From Sebastes aleutianus (taxonomy: Eukaryota; Chordata; Actinopteri; Perciformes; Sebastidae), in assembly GCA_916700875.1 (NCBI GenBank), contig CAKAKS010000060.1, positions 33,058,804-33,122,803 on the forward strand: 64,000 nt of DNA. The letters run 5' to 3'. This document shows positions 11,776 to 25,665 of this stretch, piece after piece (within the stretch, counting starts at the first letter, position 1; every line of letters begins with the position of its first letter). The notes below the pieces were generated by a model. That model ran no database searches. It was not told where the DNA came from and saw only the letters and a program-made list of their open reading frames with translations. The position numbers were made by a program, and so were the translations under genes.

Positions 11776-12585
11776 CTCTTCTCATTACTCTACAAGTAAA
11801 TATGACCAACTAATTAACACATTTCTTGGATATTGGTTAACTTTTACAAGTTCAGTTGTGATCACTGATGACCTCTGACCTTTTTTGCTATACCTCATTA
11901 AAATAGTCCTGTGAGTCTGTGTTGTGTTTGAAGTCCAATGGGAAAAGCCCATAAAGCTTTCAGAGGGACAATAAGAGGCTGAAATGGATCCGTCGGACCT
12001 CGTCGTCTCCTCCCTGTTTACTACACACTGAGGAGGAAGCTTTGTTGACCTCTCACCCTCGACTCACTCATCTCCGTCCACACACCGGTAACAGGAGACT
12101 GCAGAGCCTCTCAGTCCGCCCAGGGCTACCAGCCACAGCACAACTCATCTCCCACGTCCCCCCTGCAGCTGCTCCCGCTGCACCTCCCTGAGCCAAAGAG
12201 GAAACAGCCAGAATGGATGACTTTGTTTAAAAGCTCACCCCCCAAACCGCCTCAGGTATCACAACACGTGGAGCTCCTTTAAGGGAATTGGAACGGTTTC
12301 GTCTTAATTAAAACACTCAAATGGTAACATCAAACACAAATTTACAAAATGACCTGATAAGCTGTCTGTCCTGATCAAAAGAAAGATTGCAATTCATTTA
12401 ATTTGTTTAAATAGTAAAACTAAATTGTAACTCAGTGTGATCTGGTACATGTATAACATCTGATGAAGCTTTCAGCAATGTTTTTTTTCTATCTTTATAT
12501 TCATACTTTTGATGTGAGGTGAATTTTCAACTAGTAATAATACATTCCTATTCACTTATAGACTAATATATATATACAGTATATA
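11776..12585. other. Intergenic stretch, no gene seen
   Basis: Includes a C-rich patch at 12100-12260 and AT-rich DNA after it. No supported exon. Confidence 0.5.
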
Positions 12586-12587
12586 TT

Positions 12588-13470
12588 AGGGGTGGAACAG
12601 TATGTGTATTTGACCGGAACTGTTCAATAGTTTTGGCAGCGCACCAGGAATGGTAGCAGCGCTGTAGCGCCCAGTAGCTCATGATAGTCGAGCTAAACTG
12701 ACAACGATTTGTGTCAAACTGCACGCCGACACTGTTCAACTGAAGTCGGGTTTATATGTGGACACTTGAAACATTTAATTACGGCGACGTCACCCGAATG
12801 TGTCGATCAGCGGAGCGAAACAAAAGCAGACTGGACGGAGAGTCCGTTCCCCCACAGCGTTCAGACAGCCTCCCACTTCAGATTCACACCGTGCCAAAGT
12901 AATATCTGATGCTATAAGAGTGTTTATTGCTGCATATACGACCACACTCCATCGTAAACTATACAGAATTAAAGCATATGGTCAAAGTGTGTGAGCCTTC
13001 TCGTGTGAATTTTAGACTGTTGTGCCGGCCCTGTAGAAACTAGCATAAGCAGCAGTTGAGGATTTACCAACAGCCTTAAGATGGAACATTACATTTAAAT
13101 AACACAAACGTCCACTGTACATTCACTAGATATTCTCAGAGCTAAACTAACTCTTCTGCAGTGTGGAGTGAGCAGCATGCACGTGAGAGTGGAGCGAAAG
13201 AGCGAGAACGAGCGCGGTGTGTGAGTGAAGGCAGGCAGAGGAGCAGAGTACAGCAGAGATTCCAGTCCTGGAGACCAAAGCTACGGTCTCTACCGCGTCC
13301 TCCGACCGCGGCCAACACTGTTTAACAGACGGGCTTCACTAGATACAACCAAGAGGTTTTGGTGCTTCACTGTAGTTTGTGTTGGAGTCTGAGTCTGAAC
13401 AGCGGAGACACATGCGACCCGCAATGATTTATATGTGTAAGAAGTTACAAACAGTCCCTTTAAGTAAACC
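12588..13470. mobile_element. Composite transposon debris including a family F segment
   Basis: It opens with a TAGGGGTGGAACAG terminus of hAT-like style. From about 13110 it matches the inverted family F body at 21060-21245: TTCACTAGATATTCTCAGAG, GTGTGGAGTGAGCAGCATGC, CCTGGAGACCAAAGCTACGG. It closes with ACAAACAGTCCCTTTAAG. No intact coding frame. Confidence 0.6.
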
Positions 13471-13539
13471 TAACAGTTTGTTCAGTTTTAAATACAACAT
13501 AAATGTTGCACATATGTGTCCAAAGTGTGTCACAGTCAC

Positions 13540-13838
13540 TAGGGATGGGTACCGAAACCCGGTGTTAAACGGGCACCAGTGCTAAATTATTAAAGACCGG
13601 TATTGGAGGTTAAATAACGCTCCAGTATTGATAAGCTCCAACATTATCGGTTCTTTTATCAGTACTTTTTAACGTTTTGGTGTAATTTATTATTATGTAT
13701 TTTTTAAATAATATATTAAAAAGCAATTATTTAGTAATGAAAAAGAACCTATGGGAGTATTGCTAAAGAACCCAACCGATAAGGAGTATATAAAAAGAGG
13801 AGTAGTATCAATAAAATCCTAACGATACCCAATCCCTA
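13540..13838. mobile_element. hAT-like MITE with 8-bp target-site duplication
   Basis: The ends are TAGGGATGGGTACCGAAA and (as reverse complement) TAGGGATTGGGTATCG, about 16 bp of matching inverted termini. Flanks are ACAGTCAC (13532-13539) and ATAGTCAC (13839-13846), 7 of 8 identical. That fits the 8-bp duplication made by hAT transposases. The interior is AT-rich and non-coding. Confidence 0.88.
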
Positions 13839-13846
13839 ATAGTCAC

Positions 13847-14437
13847 ACAGACATGCTAAAAAAAACAAAAACCGTACCAATCATTTCCTGGTACTCACCA
13901 ACATACAGTAATTCAACTGAAGTGAATTTGCTGTTTTCACACACCAACCAGGGTTTGGAAATGTGTGGCTGCTGTGAGAGTTTTGGAGAGTGTAATTGAA
14001 TCCAGGAAGCTGGGAAACCTAAATCCTGCCAGCGTGGTTTACAGTTCAAACAGCTTTGCTGTGACACTGCGTGCAGCGGTGGCCCTGCTCCTTGCTTAAT
14101 TAAAATGGACTATGAGAAATAGCTTTACAGCAGTGGTGGTGGCGGGTTCAAATGAAGTCTAAATCATTAAAATCTCAGCTTCAGCATGTGTTTGCTATAA
14201 GGTCCGAGCAGGGAGTCTCAATAGTCCCCGTCCAGTAACCGTTTCAAGCTTCAGACAGGAGAAAGACACCAGAGAAACGGCTGAGATGTGATTTCTGTGT
14301 TTAGCTACATCAGAAACACAAACCAATTTCATTGAGAGGAATTTTCAACCATGTGATTTGATCACTTTCTCAATCTATCAAGGCACTCTTCAACCCCAAT
14401 TACACCCCGCGCTAATCTGGATCTCTTATCTAGATGT
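13847..14437. other. Intergenic stretch, possible regulatory DNA
   Basis: No gene seen. 14085-14200 carries several ATTA-type sites (TTAATTAAAATGG, AATCATTAAAATC), but I have no comparison to show conservation. Confidence 0.35.
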
Positions 14438-15535
14438 GCAACACAGTCTCACGGCAGTTTGTGAAATAGTCACGAATTGTAATCTATTTGATTTGTGTAA
14501 ATAGACACGGATTTCCACGGATTTTTTTGTTACGCTCGGAACGACTTTCAACAACGTATTTTTCGGGCATTATTCTAAAAATAATGCTAATCCTAAATGT
14601 CCAGCAACACGAGACGCAATTGTCAATTTTTCCGCTCCAGTCTTTTCAAAATAAAACTACTTAGTTAGGTTTAGGAAAAGATTGCGGTTTGGGTTCGATT
14701 AACACCGGAAGTGGTGAAACTTAAGTACGGAAGTTACATGATAAACTAGAATGGTACTCGGAGAGGACAGACCTCCGCCAAGGTGCGGGACTTTAAAAAC
14801 AGATCGCAGCTCACAGCTGGCGATTACATGAGGTGGTCAGCTTATTATTATTAACGCGGTGTGTTTCCGTGTAACGTATCGGCAGATGCCTCTCTCATTC
14901 AGCAGCCTTGTTATGTCTGTATAACGTTACACTACGTTGTCTCTCATCCCGTCATCTACCGCTTTGTTCTTTCTCACCACACATCCACACACGTATCTCT
15001 CTGCTCGAAGAAGGAGGTGGGGTTATGCGTCATCAACGTGTCATCAGTTACACTGCGCATGTGTTATACCCTGTGGTCTTAATTCTCAGGCTGATCGGAA
15101 TCCTGAATCTGGATCATGATCCAGATCGCCACCAAAATCGAATGGATTGTTCATTGTGCTACACTCCACCCCTCCAAAACATTTCATTCAAATCCATCGC
15201 AAACTTTTGGAGTAATCCTGCTAACAAACAAACAAACCAACGCCGTTGAAAACATAACCTCCTTGAGGTAATAAATCAACTTTGACTCGTGGTTTCACAC
15301 GGGACACAAACGTCTCCTGGGTTAAATTGTTTTGACCCACCCATACACTCCGACTTCCTCCCTACGCGGCAATCGCTGCTCTTCATACTTCCCGGTGTTC
15401 ACGGTTATGTGGATTACATTTGAATTGATTTCGTGCTGACCATTATGAAAAAAAAAAAATTGAAATTTGTTTCTACGTACACGAATCAATACATTCAATT
15501 TCGTGACTATTTCACAAACTGCTGTGCAACTGGGC
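14438..15535. mobile_element. About 1.1-kb inverted-repeat DNA transposon, non-autonomous
   Basis: The left end (CACAGTCTCACGGCAGTTTG, GTGAAATAGTCACGAATTG) is matched in reverse at 15480-15533 (TCGTGACTATTTCACAAAC, GCTGTGCAACTGGGCTGGG). A related copy lies at 32566-33215, and end fragments at 40150-40235 and 50460-50520. The interior includes a shared GTTAGGTTTAGGAAAAGAT block and a piece of another repeat at 15100-15270. The reading frames inside (for example 14908-15249) have no transposase signature. Confidence 0.75.
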
Positions 15536-16800
15536 TGGGATAGGATAGGGATAAAAAAAAAAAAGTGATTTACAAATGAATCATGTCCATTCATGGCATT
15601 GCTTCCCTTGATCTGGGCACTGCCATGTTTGTTTCCCTGTACATCTAATTAGCATATTGAGATCTCATCACAATGTGGGCAGAATGAAGATAAAATACTG
15701 TTTTTGTGAATGCAGTGCCCCGTGGATTGGATGTCATTATCCAGATAACAGATTCATAGACAGATCACACGTTAACGGGGCCTTAAGCCTTCAGTTTATC
15801 GGAAAATTATCAGATATATGGTATTATGGGGAAATGCAAAACTACAAAAGAAATGTCTAATTACGCAATTATAATAATTGAGCATTATGCAAACGTGGTC
15901 TGCTGCAACTTTAACGGTGGAAGGCAGGCTGGAAGAAAACACCTTAAAAACCTCAGGGCCTGGCCAGAACACTGGAAAATGTTCCAGTGGGTGTTTCCAC
16001 AGTAAACCAATGAGCGTTTTTGAGGTATTGTTGTGCGCGGTGTGCAGATCGTCTACTCATGAATCAGGGAGAATGTTTAGAGCTTTAACTGGCTGGAAAG
16101 ATCCCCTGACCCCCTCAGGGCAGAAACATATCAAATGAGCAGGCTCATTTTACAACTGGATAATGAGAGGAAACTGCTGGCACAGTTTGATTCAGACTTC
16201 CTCCTCTTTATAAACGGTCTAATCTAGATATATATGGGTAATTGGCTGGTCGAGTGAGTGCACAGATTTTGGGTCTCAGGTCTCAGGTTTCAGCAGGAGC
16301 TGGATGAATGAGTTTCCTGTCATTGTGAGAGTGTGGAGAGCCTCTGGGGCTGTGCTCCAAACAAACACAACATTCATCCATTCATGAGGAGTCAAACAAC
16401 ACCAAAGACTGGATAGGACACCAATACAGGAAGCTCATATACAAACAGGGGAGCAGAAACGCTCATATCAGCGAATATAACCTCCTAAGCTCTTTTACTG
16501 CCATACTTCCAAAAGTGTCTTTAAATTTAGAAAATGTATATTTTACTTTCTTTCTACATAGAGTTTGCCTTTCGTAATGGCCATTTCATTTCATTATAAA
16601 TATCATTTATATTTATTTTAGACAGAGAAAGGTTAGGAAATGTGTGGTAATTTGTAAGTAATAGTAATAATCCACAATTAAAACCCCGTACTAGATTCAT
16701 TCATGAAGCTCTCCAAGTCACTGCATGTTCTACAACACTGTCCTGCACATATTTCAGAATAAAAGCCTTGTGTTAACAAATGAAGGAATTCTGTCCACAG
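15536..16800. other. Non-repetitive stretch, candidate conserved noncoding DNA at 15640-15900
   Basis: No gene seen. 15640-15900 lacks repeats and is dense in homeodomain- and POU-like words: CTAATTAGCATATT, TCTAATTACGCAATTATAATAATT and TTATGCAAA. Developmental enhancers often look like this, but the call is inference without alignment. The short frames at 15657-16138 are not convincing. Confidence 0.35.
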
Positions 16801-17290
16801 AAAAAAAACGCTTTAGGGCTTTTATTTTGAAATGAAAGCAGGAAGTGTTGATCTAAAAACAAGTCTTTACTTTTTTTTCATCTCCGTAACATTTTCTACA
16901 GATAGACATTGAAACTGTTGTAATGTTGCCGATATGATGTCAATATACAGTCAATAGATCACCTTCACTGTCTGTTGCTGCTGTGAACCGCGCGGCTCGC
17001 GTGAAAAATAGGCGAGAATCTCTCGGATCTCTAGAAGAGACACAGCCGAGCCGCTCGTCTCACGCGGGCAGTGTGGCTGCTCTAACCTGTTAACATGGAC
17101 ACCGAAATAAAAAAACAACCGGAAACGCAGCCGCCACGCGCTCCTGACGTTCCCGGTGTGGACGTGGCTTAAGGATCTCCGACTCTTAATTACAGGCATC
17201 ACATTAACAGAATATTGATTCATATTTGATCAGCGCTGCCTAGTTTGACAGTTTGATCTGAGTTCACGAGTGAACGCTCTCTCTCTCTCT
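16801..17290. repeat. Old interspersed repeat segments
   Basis: GAAAGCAGGAAGTGTTGAT at 16838 recurs at 24004. GATCAGCGCTGCCTAGTTTG at 17228 recurs in reverse at 40105-40130. A short (CT)n lies at 17279-17292. These are dispersed repeat pieces with no coding potential. Confidence 0.5.
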
Positions 17291-18622
17291 CTGAAATTAC
17301 CTTTTTTAATGTCTGAAAACAGAGCCATGAGGAGGTGCAGAAGTCTAGTTTTCTCTCAGAACACTTGAATTACAATATGCTGAAAGTTTATTATGGAATT
17401 TTTGCCCAATGATGCCAACAAATATACTGCCTACTGCTGCTTTAAGTACCTCAGAGCGTTTCAAAGGGCTCAATCTGAATTGAAAAAACTCTTAAATAAA
17501 CAGTTTTGTTTAGGAAATGCCTGTGTGCACCCACAGCATAACAGATTGAGTGTAAAGGAACGTAGTATACAGACGAGAGGAAATTGAAGCATTAAATATC
17601 TGGAGTGAAAAAAAGAAGATGGAGGTATAATGTTAATAAAATGTCGAGCTGGTTGGCCGCGCTGCAGGGCTGCAGGTCTGGTGTGAAGCCAGCCTGGCTC
17701 AGTCTGTGTTTTTCTCTCTCTCCTCTCTCTGGGCTGCGGCAGGGTTTCTCCTCACCAGAGGTAATGATGGCCTCATTTTTGGCCGAGATTTGGAAGGAAC
17801 AGGAAATTCTATGGCTGTCCTCTGAGAGGTGGTTATATTACTGGGACGCCACTAATAAAGGCTGGTGCCGGCCTGGGATTCCACGTCTTGCTCTCTCTCT
17901 CTCTCTCTCTCTCCCTCTCTTTTCTTCCCCCTCTGAAGTCTCTCTTTCCAGCTCTCCCTTTATTTCTCTCTCCCAGAGAACGGCTGCAGTATTTGGGCCT
18001 CATCAGAAAGCACATCCATCTCCGGTAGAGACGACGCAACTAAATAAATAGGTCTTTGTCTGTTTGCTGAAAGTCACCGACTGCTACTTACTGCTATGAT
18101 TCCACCCCTCTTGACAGCTGTTCTGTATAAATCACAACACTCACACTGCAGATTGTTCACTTCCCCGAGCCAGCGACGAGGCTGCCAGCCTCACTCTGGC
18201 AGAGTTTCCTGCTCAGGCCTCACACAGCGTTAATACCCACACAATCCATCTCCCTCCATCCAACGTCTTCCTGCTTCCAGCCAAAAATCATATCAGAGAG
18301 ATCAAGCTTTCTGAAGGAGGCAGGCGTTGCCCTCGTCTCATCTCAGGCTGGTGCACAAGGTGGTGGATCTCCGACTATAAATGTCTATAAACCTCATTGA
18401 GATCTATTAGAGAGCTGACTGCAAGTAAACAATCTCTGAACAGTGTGATAAAAAAATTAAGTCAAAGTCACTTTTTGTTTCTTTCAACTGCATTTCTCAG
18501 ACTGTTCCCAAGGTCAAGCATGACGTTTCATACCCAACATCTAAATACAGTACATCAAAAGCAAGCTAGAGGTGTCTAACCAAACACAGCTAAAATGTGA
18601 TTTAAAAATAGAGTATGTGAAA
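17291..18622. other. Intergenic stretch, (CT)n at 17889-17915, no gene accepted
   Basis: A 148-codon frame at 17605-18051 crosses a CT microsatellite and has no domain. I do not accept it. 17750-17870 (ATGATGGCCTCATTTTTGG onward) is repeat-free and could be a conserved noncoding element, but I cannot test that. Confidence 0.35.
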
Positions 18623-19888
18623 TAGGGCTGGGACGATACACACCTATATCCCGATTCAATACTATCACGATACTCGGGTGCTGATTCGATTTGTATTGCA
18701 ATTTTTTGTGTTAACTGTTTTAACACTAGACCATGGGGAAAAAGTTCAGTCATACACTTCTAGGGTAAATTAATCCAGTGAAAATGTTTGCTTTTCAGCA
18801 TGTATATGTAGTCAGAGTTGTCCTGAAGTCAAATATATCAGTCATTGTCAGGAACTATTTCTTTTTCCAGCAACCCAAAAATCAAAGATTAAAGACATTT
18901 CCCTCACAGATTAGTGGTATTTTCTTTTTAATTTATAAGGGACATGTAATGTTTTATACTTCTGGTGAATATAATCTAATCAATCTTATTTCCATATATG
19001 CATTTTGTATATACAGTTCCCTTTGTTAACACCTTATTTTGAAAAACGGATGTAGTCACACGTGGACACTTCCTCTAAATTCTCCAAGGTGGTCGCTAGC
19101 TCGGTTCTCTTTATAAACTCGGAAAAGAAAGTTTGGAAATTTGTGTTTGGTCGATTATTTCTCCGTTGTTACAATGCTAATTGGCATTGTATTTTACACC
19201 GTTGGAAACAGGAGAATACACTGTTAAGCATCGGCAGAGAATTTTGGCAAATTTCACTTGGGCGCTACCCACATGATCAGCTGTGCTGCTCATCCTACAA
19301 ATGCATGATCCTTACAAGTTGGACATCATTGTGAAGGTAAATAAACAGGCTTTCCAACGATATAAAATACAATGACCATTAGCATTGTAACAACAGAGAA
19401 ATAATCCACCAAACACAAGTTTCCAGACTTTTTTTTCTGAGTTTACATCCATGGTCAGCTCCATCGGGAGCTTACGTTACCGTAATACGATAACGTTTCC
19501 TGTCCATTACAGAGTTAGCATGCAGCTTTAGCCGTGATGTCTAGCTCTGCTTTTCCTGTCAATGTGTGAAACCCAAAGTGTTTCCATCCTTTACTGGATG
19601 TGTAGTGTTTACCACGTTGGATTTAACATGAGAGGGCGCAGGTCGGATCCATGCTGACCTTCCAACGTTTTCTACTTTCTCGTTTCGGCTCGCTGAGGTT
19701 TGTTTTGGTTGACGGATACGGAACGGATATGACGTCACATTACTCAGACTACAACAATAAAAGTGGTAACTTCCTTCTACCTCCACATAGACTCAAATGA
19801 AGCAAACATATCGATTATTGCATAAAAAAAATCGATTTCAAAATGAATATCGCAATACATGAATCGTGAATCGATTCCCACCCCTAAT
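18623..19888. mobile_element. About 1.27-kb non-autonomous DNA transposon with internal foldback
   Basis: The ends are TAGGGCTGGGACGATACA and (as reverse complement) TAGGGGTGGGAATCGATTC. The following bases on both sides are rich in CGAT/TCGATT words. Inside, 19111-19209 and 19350-19446 form an inverted repeat of about 98 bp with roughly 85% match by eye. The flanking 8-mers match only 5 of 8, so target duplication is not shown. The short frames inside have no transposase domain. Confidence 0.7.
19111..19446. repeat. Inverted repeat, about 98-bp arms, about 140-bp loop
   Basis: Left-arm words GTTTGGAAATTTGTGTTTGG, ATTATTTCTC, TTGTTACAATGCTAAT and CATTGTATTTTA recur as reverse complements on the right (CCAAACACAAGTTTCCAGAC, GAGAAATAAT, ATTAGCATTGTAACAA, TAAAATACAATG). 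Confidence 0.85.
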
Positions 19889-20288
19889 ATGGAGTAGGGC
19901 TACAAGTGACAGTTATGTTTGTTATTGATTAACCAGCCTCAAATGTCCACAAATAGAAAAATAAATGTTTATCACGAGTCCAAGGTGGTGTCTTAAAATT
20001 ATTTGTCTTGTCCGACTAACGGTCCGTATCCCAAAGATATTCCATCTTCAATTATATAAAAACAGACAATAGCAGCAAATCCTCTCTTTTGAGAGGCTGT
20101 TGGCAGAGAACGGTGGGCATGTTTGCTTTATTGATAATGACTGTTTTAGCACCGATGTATAAGAAATATTTCTTCGTAAAAGCACATTTTGTTTTTAAAA
20201 TGTGACTGCAGTTTAGCTCTAGTCCATTTTAAAACACCGTGTGAGAAGAACCAGCTCAGTTTATTACATTCAGCTTGTGTCTTACCTG
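19889..20288. other. Intergenic stretch, no gene seen
   Basis: AT-rich DNA between two transposons with no supported coding segment. Confidence 0.5.
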
Positions 20289-20505
20289 CGTGGGCGGTAG
20301 TAGCTCAGTCTGTGGGGGGCTTGGCATGGGAGGTCGGCTGGTTCAAGTCCAGCACGGACCAAGTACTGTACGGAGTGTGGGCTGGTCGCCCGAGAGGTGC
20401 CCGTCACTGCTGAGGTGCCCTTGAGCAACCCCTAACTGCTCACTTGAACATCTCTGCATGTCGATGGGTCCTGTGCTCCTACCTGTAACAAGGAGTGAAA
20501 AACAT
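20289..20505 (+). mobile_element. tRNA-derived SINE
   Basis: The head has a pol III A box (TAGCTCAGTCTGTGG, 20301-20315) and a B box (GGTTCAAGTCC, 20340-20350), spaced as in a tRNA gene. A non-tRNA body follows (GTGCCCTTGAGCAACCCCTAAC onward). It does not fold as a functional tRNA: the 3' acceptor strand is missing and the anticodon arm is degenerate. It is on the plus strand and contains pieces of meaningless reading frame only. Confidence 0.85.
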
Positions 20506-21050
20506 TTTTATTGATTGTTGAAGTAATTCTTCTTCTTCATTTTCTGGCTTGAGAGACACTATGTACATATTAAGATGAGATAACAATGTCTTCCTCTTAC
20601 AAACGAAAAGTTGAATTCTTAAAGGGAACACATCATCATCATCATCATCTTCATCACGCCCCTTGGCGTCACTTTAGGTTTAGGAAAGAACTACATGGTT
20701 GGGCCCTGAAACTACGACATAAAGTGAAAATGTAACTGAATGCAGCAAATGCTGTTGAGAACCCTTCATTGCTTGTTGACTCCAGGGAAGTGAAGAAGAG
20801 TTGGGTTGTAACATATATCCAGTATCCAGCAGCAAAACTGAACCGTAGTCAATGAGCCGCGGTCTGACCGCTGCAGACAACAAGCTCAACTCAGTCAGCA
20901 GAGCCCTGCCAGCGTGTCCAAATTGCACCAAGTTCGACACTACACGTCCTTATAGGTTCCCAGCAGTACACCCGCCAAGTGTGACGTAGATTGGAGGAAC
21001 GGTTCTCGAGATATACGAAGGACACACCAACAGACAGACAGAGATTCTTT
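20506..21050. other. Intergenic stretch, no gene seen
   Basis: Contains a short CATCAT trinucleotide run at 20630-20655. The rest has no supported exon or named repeat. Confidence 0.45.
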
Positions 21051-21400
21051 GCATTATAGTTAGATAACTTTTCGGGGGAGACCGTAGCTTTGGTCTCCAG
21101 GACCGGAGTCTCTGCTGTACTCTGCTCCTCTGCCTGCCTGCCTTCACTCACACACCGCGCTCGTTCTCTCTCTCTCTCCACCTCACGTGCATGCTGCACA
21201 CTCCACACTGCAGAAGAGTTAGTTTAGCTCTGAGAATATCTAGTGAATGTGTCTCCTCACTGTTTTGACGGATGCTCGTTCATGTCTATGTAGAGCGAGC
21301 ACAAGCGCGAGCAGCAGGACGCTGACTTTCGTTGACTTAACGGCCACAGGTGTCGCTGTTAACAAGACATTTCTGATTCTTACAAACGGTCCCTTTAAAA
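21050..21400. mobile_element. Family F element, near complete half
   Basis: GAGACCGTAGCTTTGGTCTC, GCGCTCGTTCTCTCTCTC, CTGAGAATATCTAGTGAATG, TGTCTATGTAGAGCGAGC, GGCCACAGGTGTCGCTG and ACGGTCCCTTTAAA occur in the same order as in the copy at 63300-63825. The 21060-21245 portion is also present inverted at 13110-13290. Non-autonomous, class undecided. Confidence 0.75.
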
Positions 21401-24035
<2,635 letters not shown>

Positions 24036-24338
24036 CTTTAGGGAGACTAAAGGGAGATTAGTCAAGTATTTAATACTCTTATCAACATGGGAGTGGACAA
24101 ATATGCTGCTTTATGCAAATGTATGTATGTATTTATTATTGGAAATCAATTAACAACACAAAACAATCAGATATTGGCCCTCACTGCATTAGACTTATAT
24201 ACTATATACTTAGACTATAAACTGTGTTACCTTCATCACAATGATCAAATGTTTTGCGGTTTCAGACAGATTTTTGTTTTGGTTCCTTTTTTTCCTAAAA
24301 TGGCTCTTTTGATAGTAAAGGTTGCCGACCCCTGGCTT
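24036..24338. mobile_element. Chimeric family A / family B transposon
   Basis: 24050-24175 follows family A (ATTTAATACTCTTATCAACATG ... CAACACAAAACAAT). From 24176 it follows family B in reverse (GGCCCTCACTGCATTAGAC ... TAGTAAAGGTTGCCGACCCCTG). The B part matches the complete element at 54471-55030. The join is abrupt, so this is a recombinant or a degraded nested pair. Confidence 0.75.
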
Positions 24339-25530
24339 AGGCTAACCGTGTCTCGTAGGTTTGAGCATCTGTCCCATTGTGTATCGTCTTAAGCCTCAAT
24401 AGGCAGTTGAATTAGTGTCCCATATTCATCCGAGCCGGTTCATATTTCGCCTATAGAGATAACAAATAACCTGCGACCGTGAGAAGTGTCTTTGGTTCTG
24501 AAGCCGTGCGGTGGCTTCAGACGTGACGGCATGGCAGTAATTGAAATGTTCATGAACTGTGCATTTAACGGGTGGTTTCATGTAGACTGCAGAAGAGAGA
24601 GTAGATTGGGCGTACTGTATGTGGTGAGTGGAGATATGGGTGGGAACTGTGAAAGATAATCATGCACCCCCTCTTCCCCCTCCATCTCCCAAGACGCAGT
24701 GCCCCTGTGATTGACACTGCGTTTGGAACTGCTCCCTCTGTGCCTCTCAAGAGAATATAGCTTAACAGTGCGATCTTTGATAACACCGTCACACACTATC
24801 ACAAACCTTCATTATGATTTGTGTTAAAGAATTGACAACAACTCCTTCTGGGGGGAGATGGAGAACCTCTCGCTGCTCCCACTGTGTTGTAATCTCCACA
24901 CTGGCATTAGCAACAGAAAGAAGGCCACATATAGGTTTAGGGATTCAGCACACCTTATCTAAATTGTAATGCAAATGATATGTGAACATGTAACCGTTGT
25001 CTTTCAGTGCATGGGACCAACAGCTGAAGGAAGATAAAAAAGGGAACAAGTGAAAGGCAGTGATCTGACTCGCGCAGCACAGGCAGTGACATACGTGGGC
25101 GTATGAGTGAGAGACAGCCTAAGAAGTACATAAAACAACACATCAGTCATCCACAGGTGGAGACAGGCAGGTGGAGTTCACAGTGGAAGGCAGCATGGTG
25201 CCAGCTCATTTGGCGAGATGCTGCCGCTGTAAAAGCAGAGCTGCAGAAAACACACCGCTGACCTTGAGGCACTTTGAGATTCAACAATGAGGAGTGAAAT
25301 AGAAAACTTTGGGGGAAAAAGAACAGTGGAGGTCCACTTTCCCCGAGGTTCTTATTTATAGCACATTCCACTCCAAGAGTATCCACGTTGGGTTCAAATA
25401 TTCAGTTTCATATATAAATAGGTTATGTAGTGAAAAAGCATACTATGAGAGACTACACTGGCTATTTGCAGTAATGACAACTCAAAGGATCATACCAGTT
25501 TTCTCCCATAGAATTAATGTATATTTTACA
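24339..25530. other. Intergenic stretch, no gene seen
   Basis: No supported exon. Short frames on both strands at 24565-25386 overlap one another. Confidence 0.45.
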
Positions 25531-25665
25531 TTTAAAAGTCCCATTTTGTAAATAGTGAGATTTTCATGTCTTTTATATTATAAAAACAGGTTTAAGTGCT
25601 TTATAAATACTGTTAAACTATCAAAACGCACAATAAACAGAGAAATACACACAGCCCGTATTCAG
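25531..25665 (+). mobile_element. Family G MITE, truncated left end
   Basis: TTTAAAAGTCCCATTTTG, GTGAGATTTTCATGTCTTTT, ACTGTTAAACTATCAAAACGC and CACAGCCCGTATTCAG match the first 135 bp or so of the copies at 29394 and 31230. Homology then stops. Confidence 0.75.

Noticed and set aside
17605..18051. 148-codon frame
   Set aside because: It crosses a CT microsatellite, has no domain and no splice support.
20289..20350. Functional tRNA gene
   Set aside because: A and B boxes are present, but the acceptor and anticodon arms do not close and a SINE body follows.
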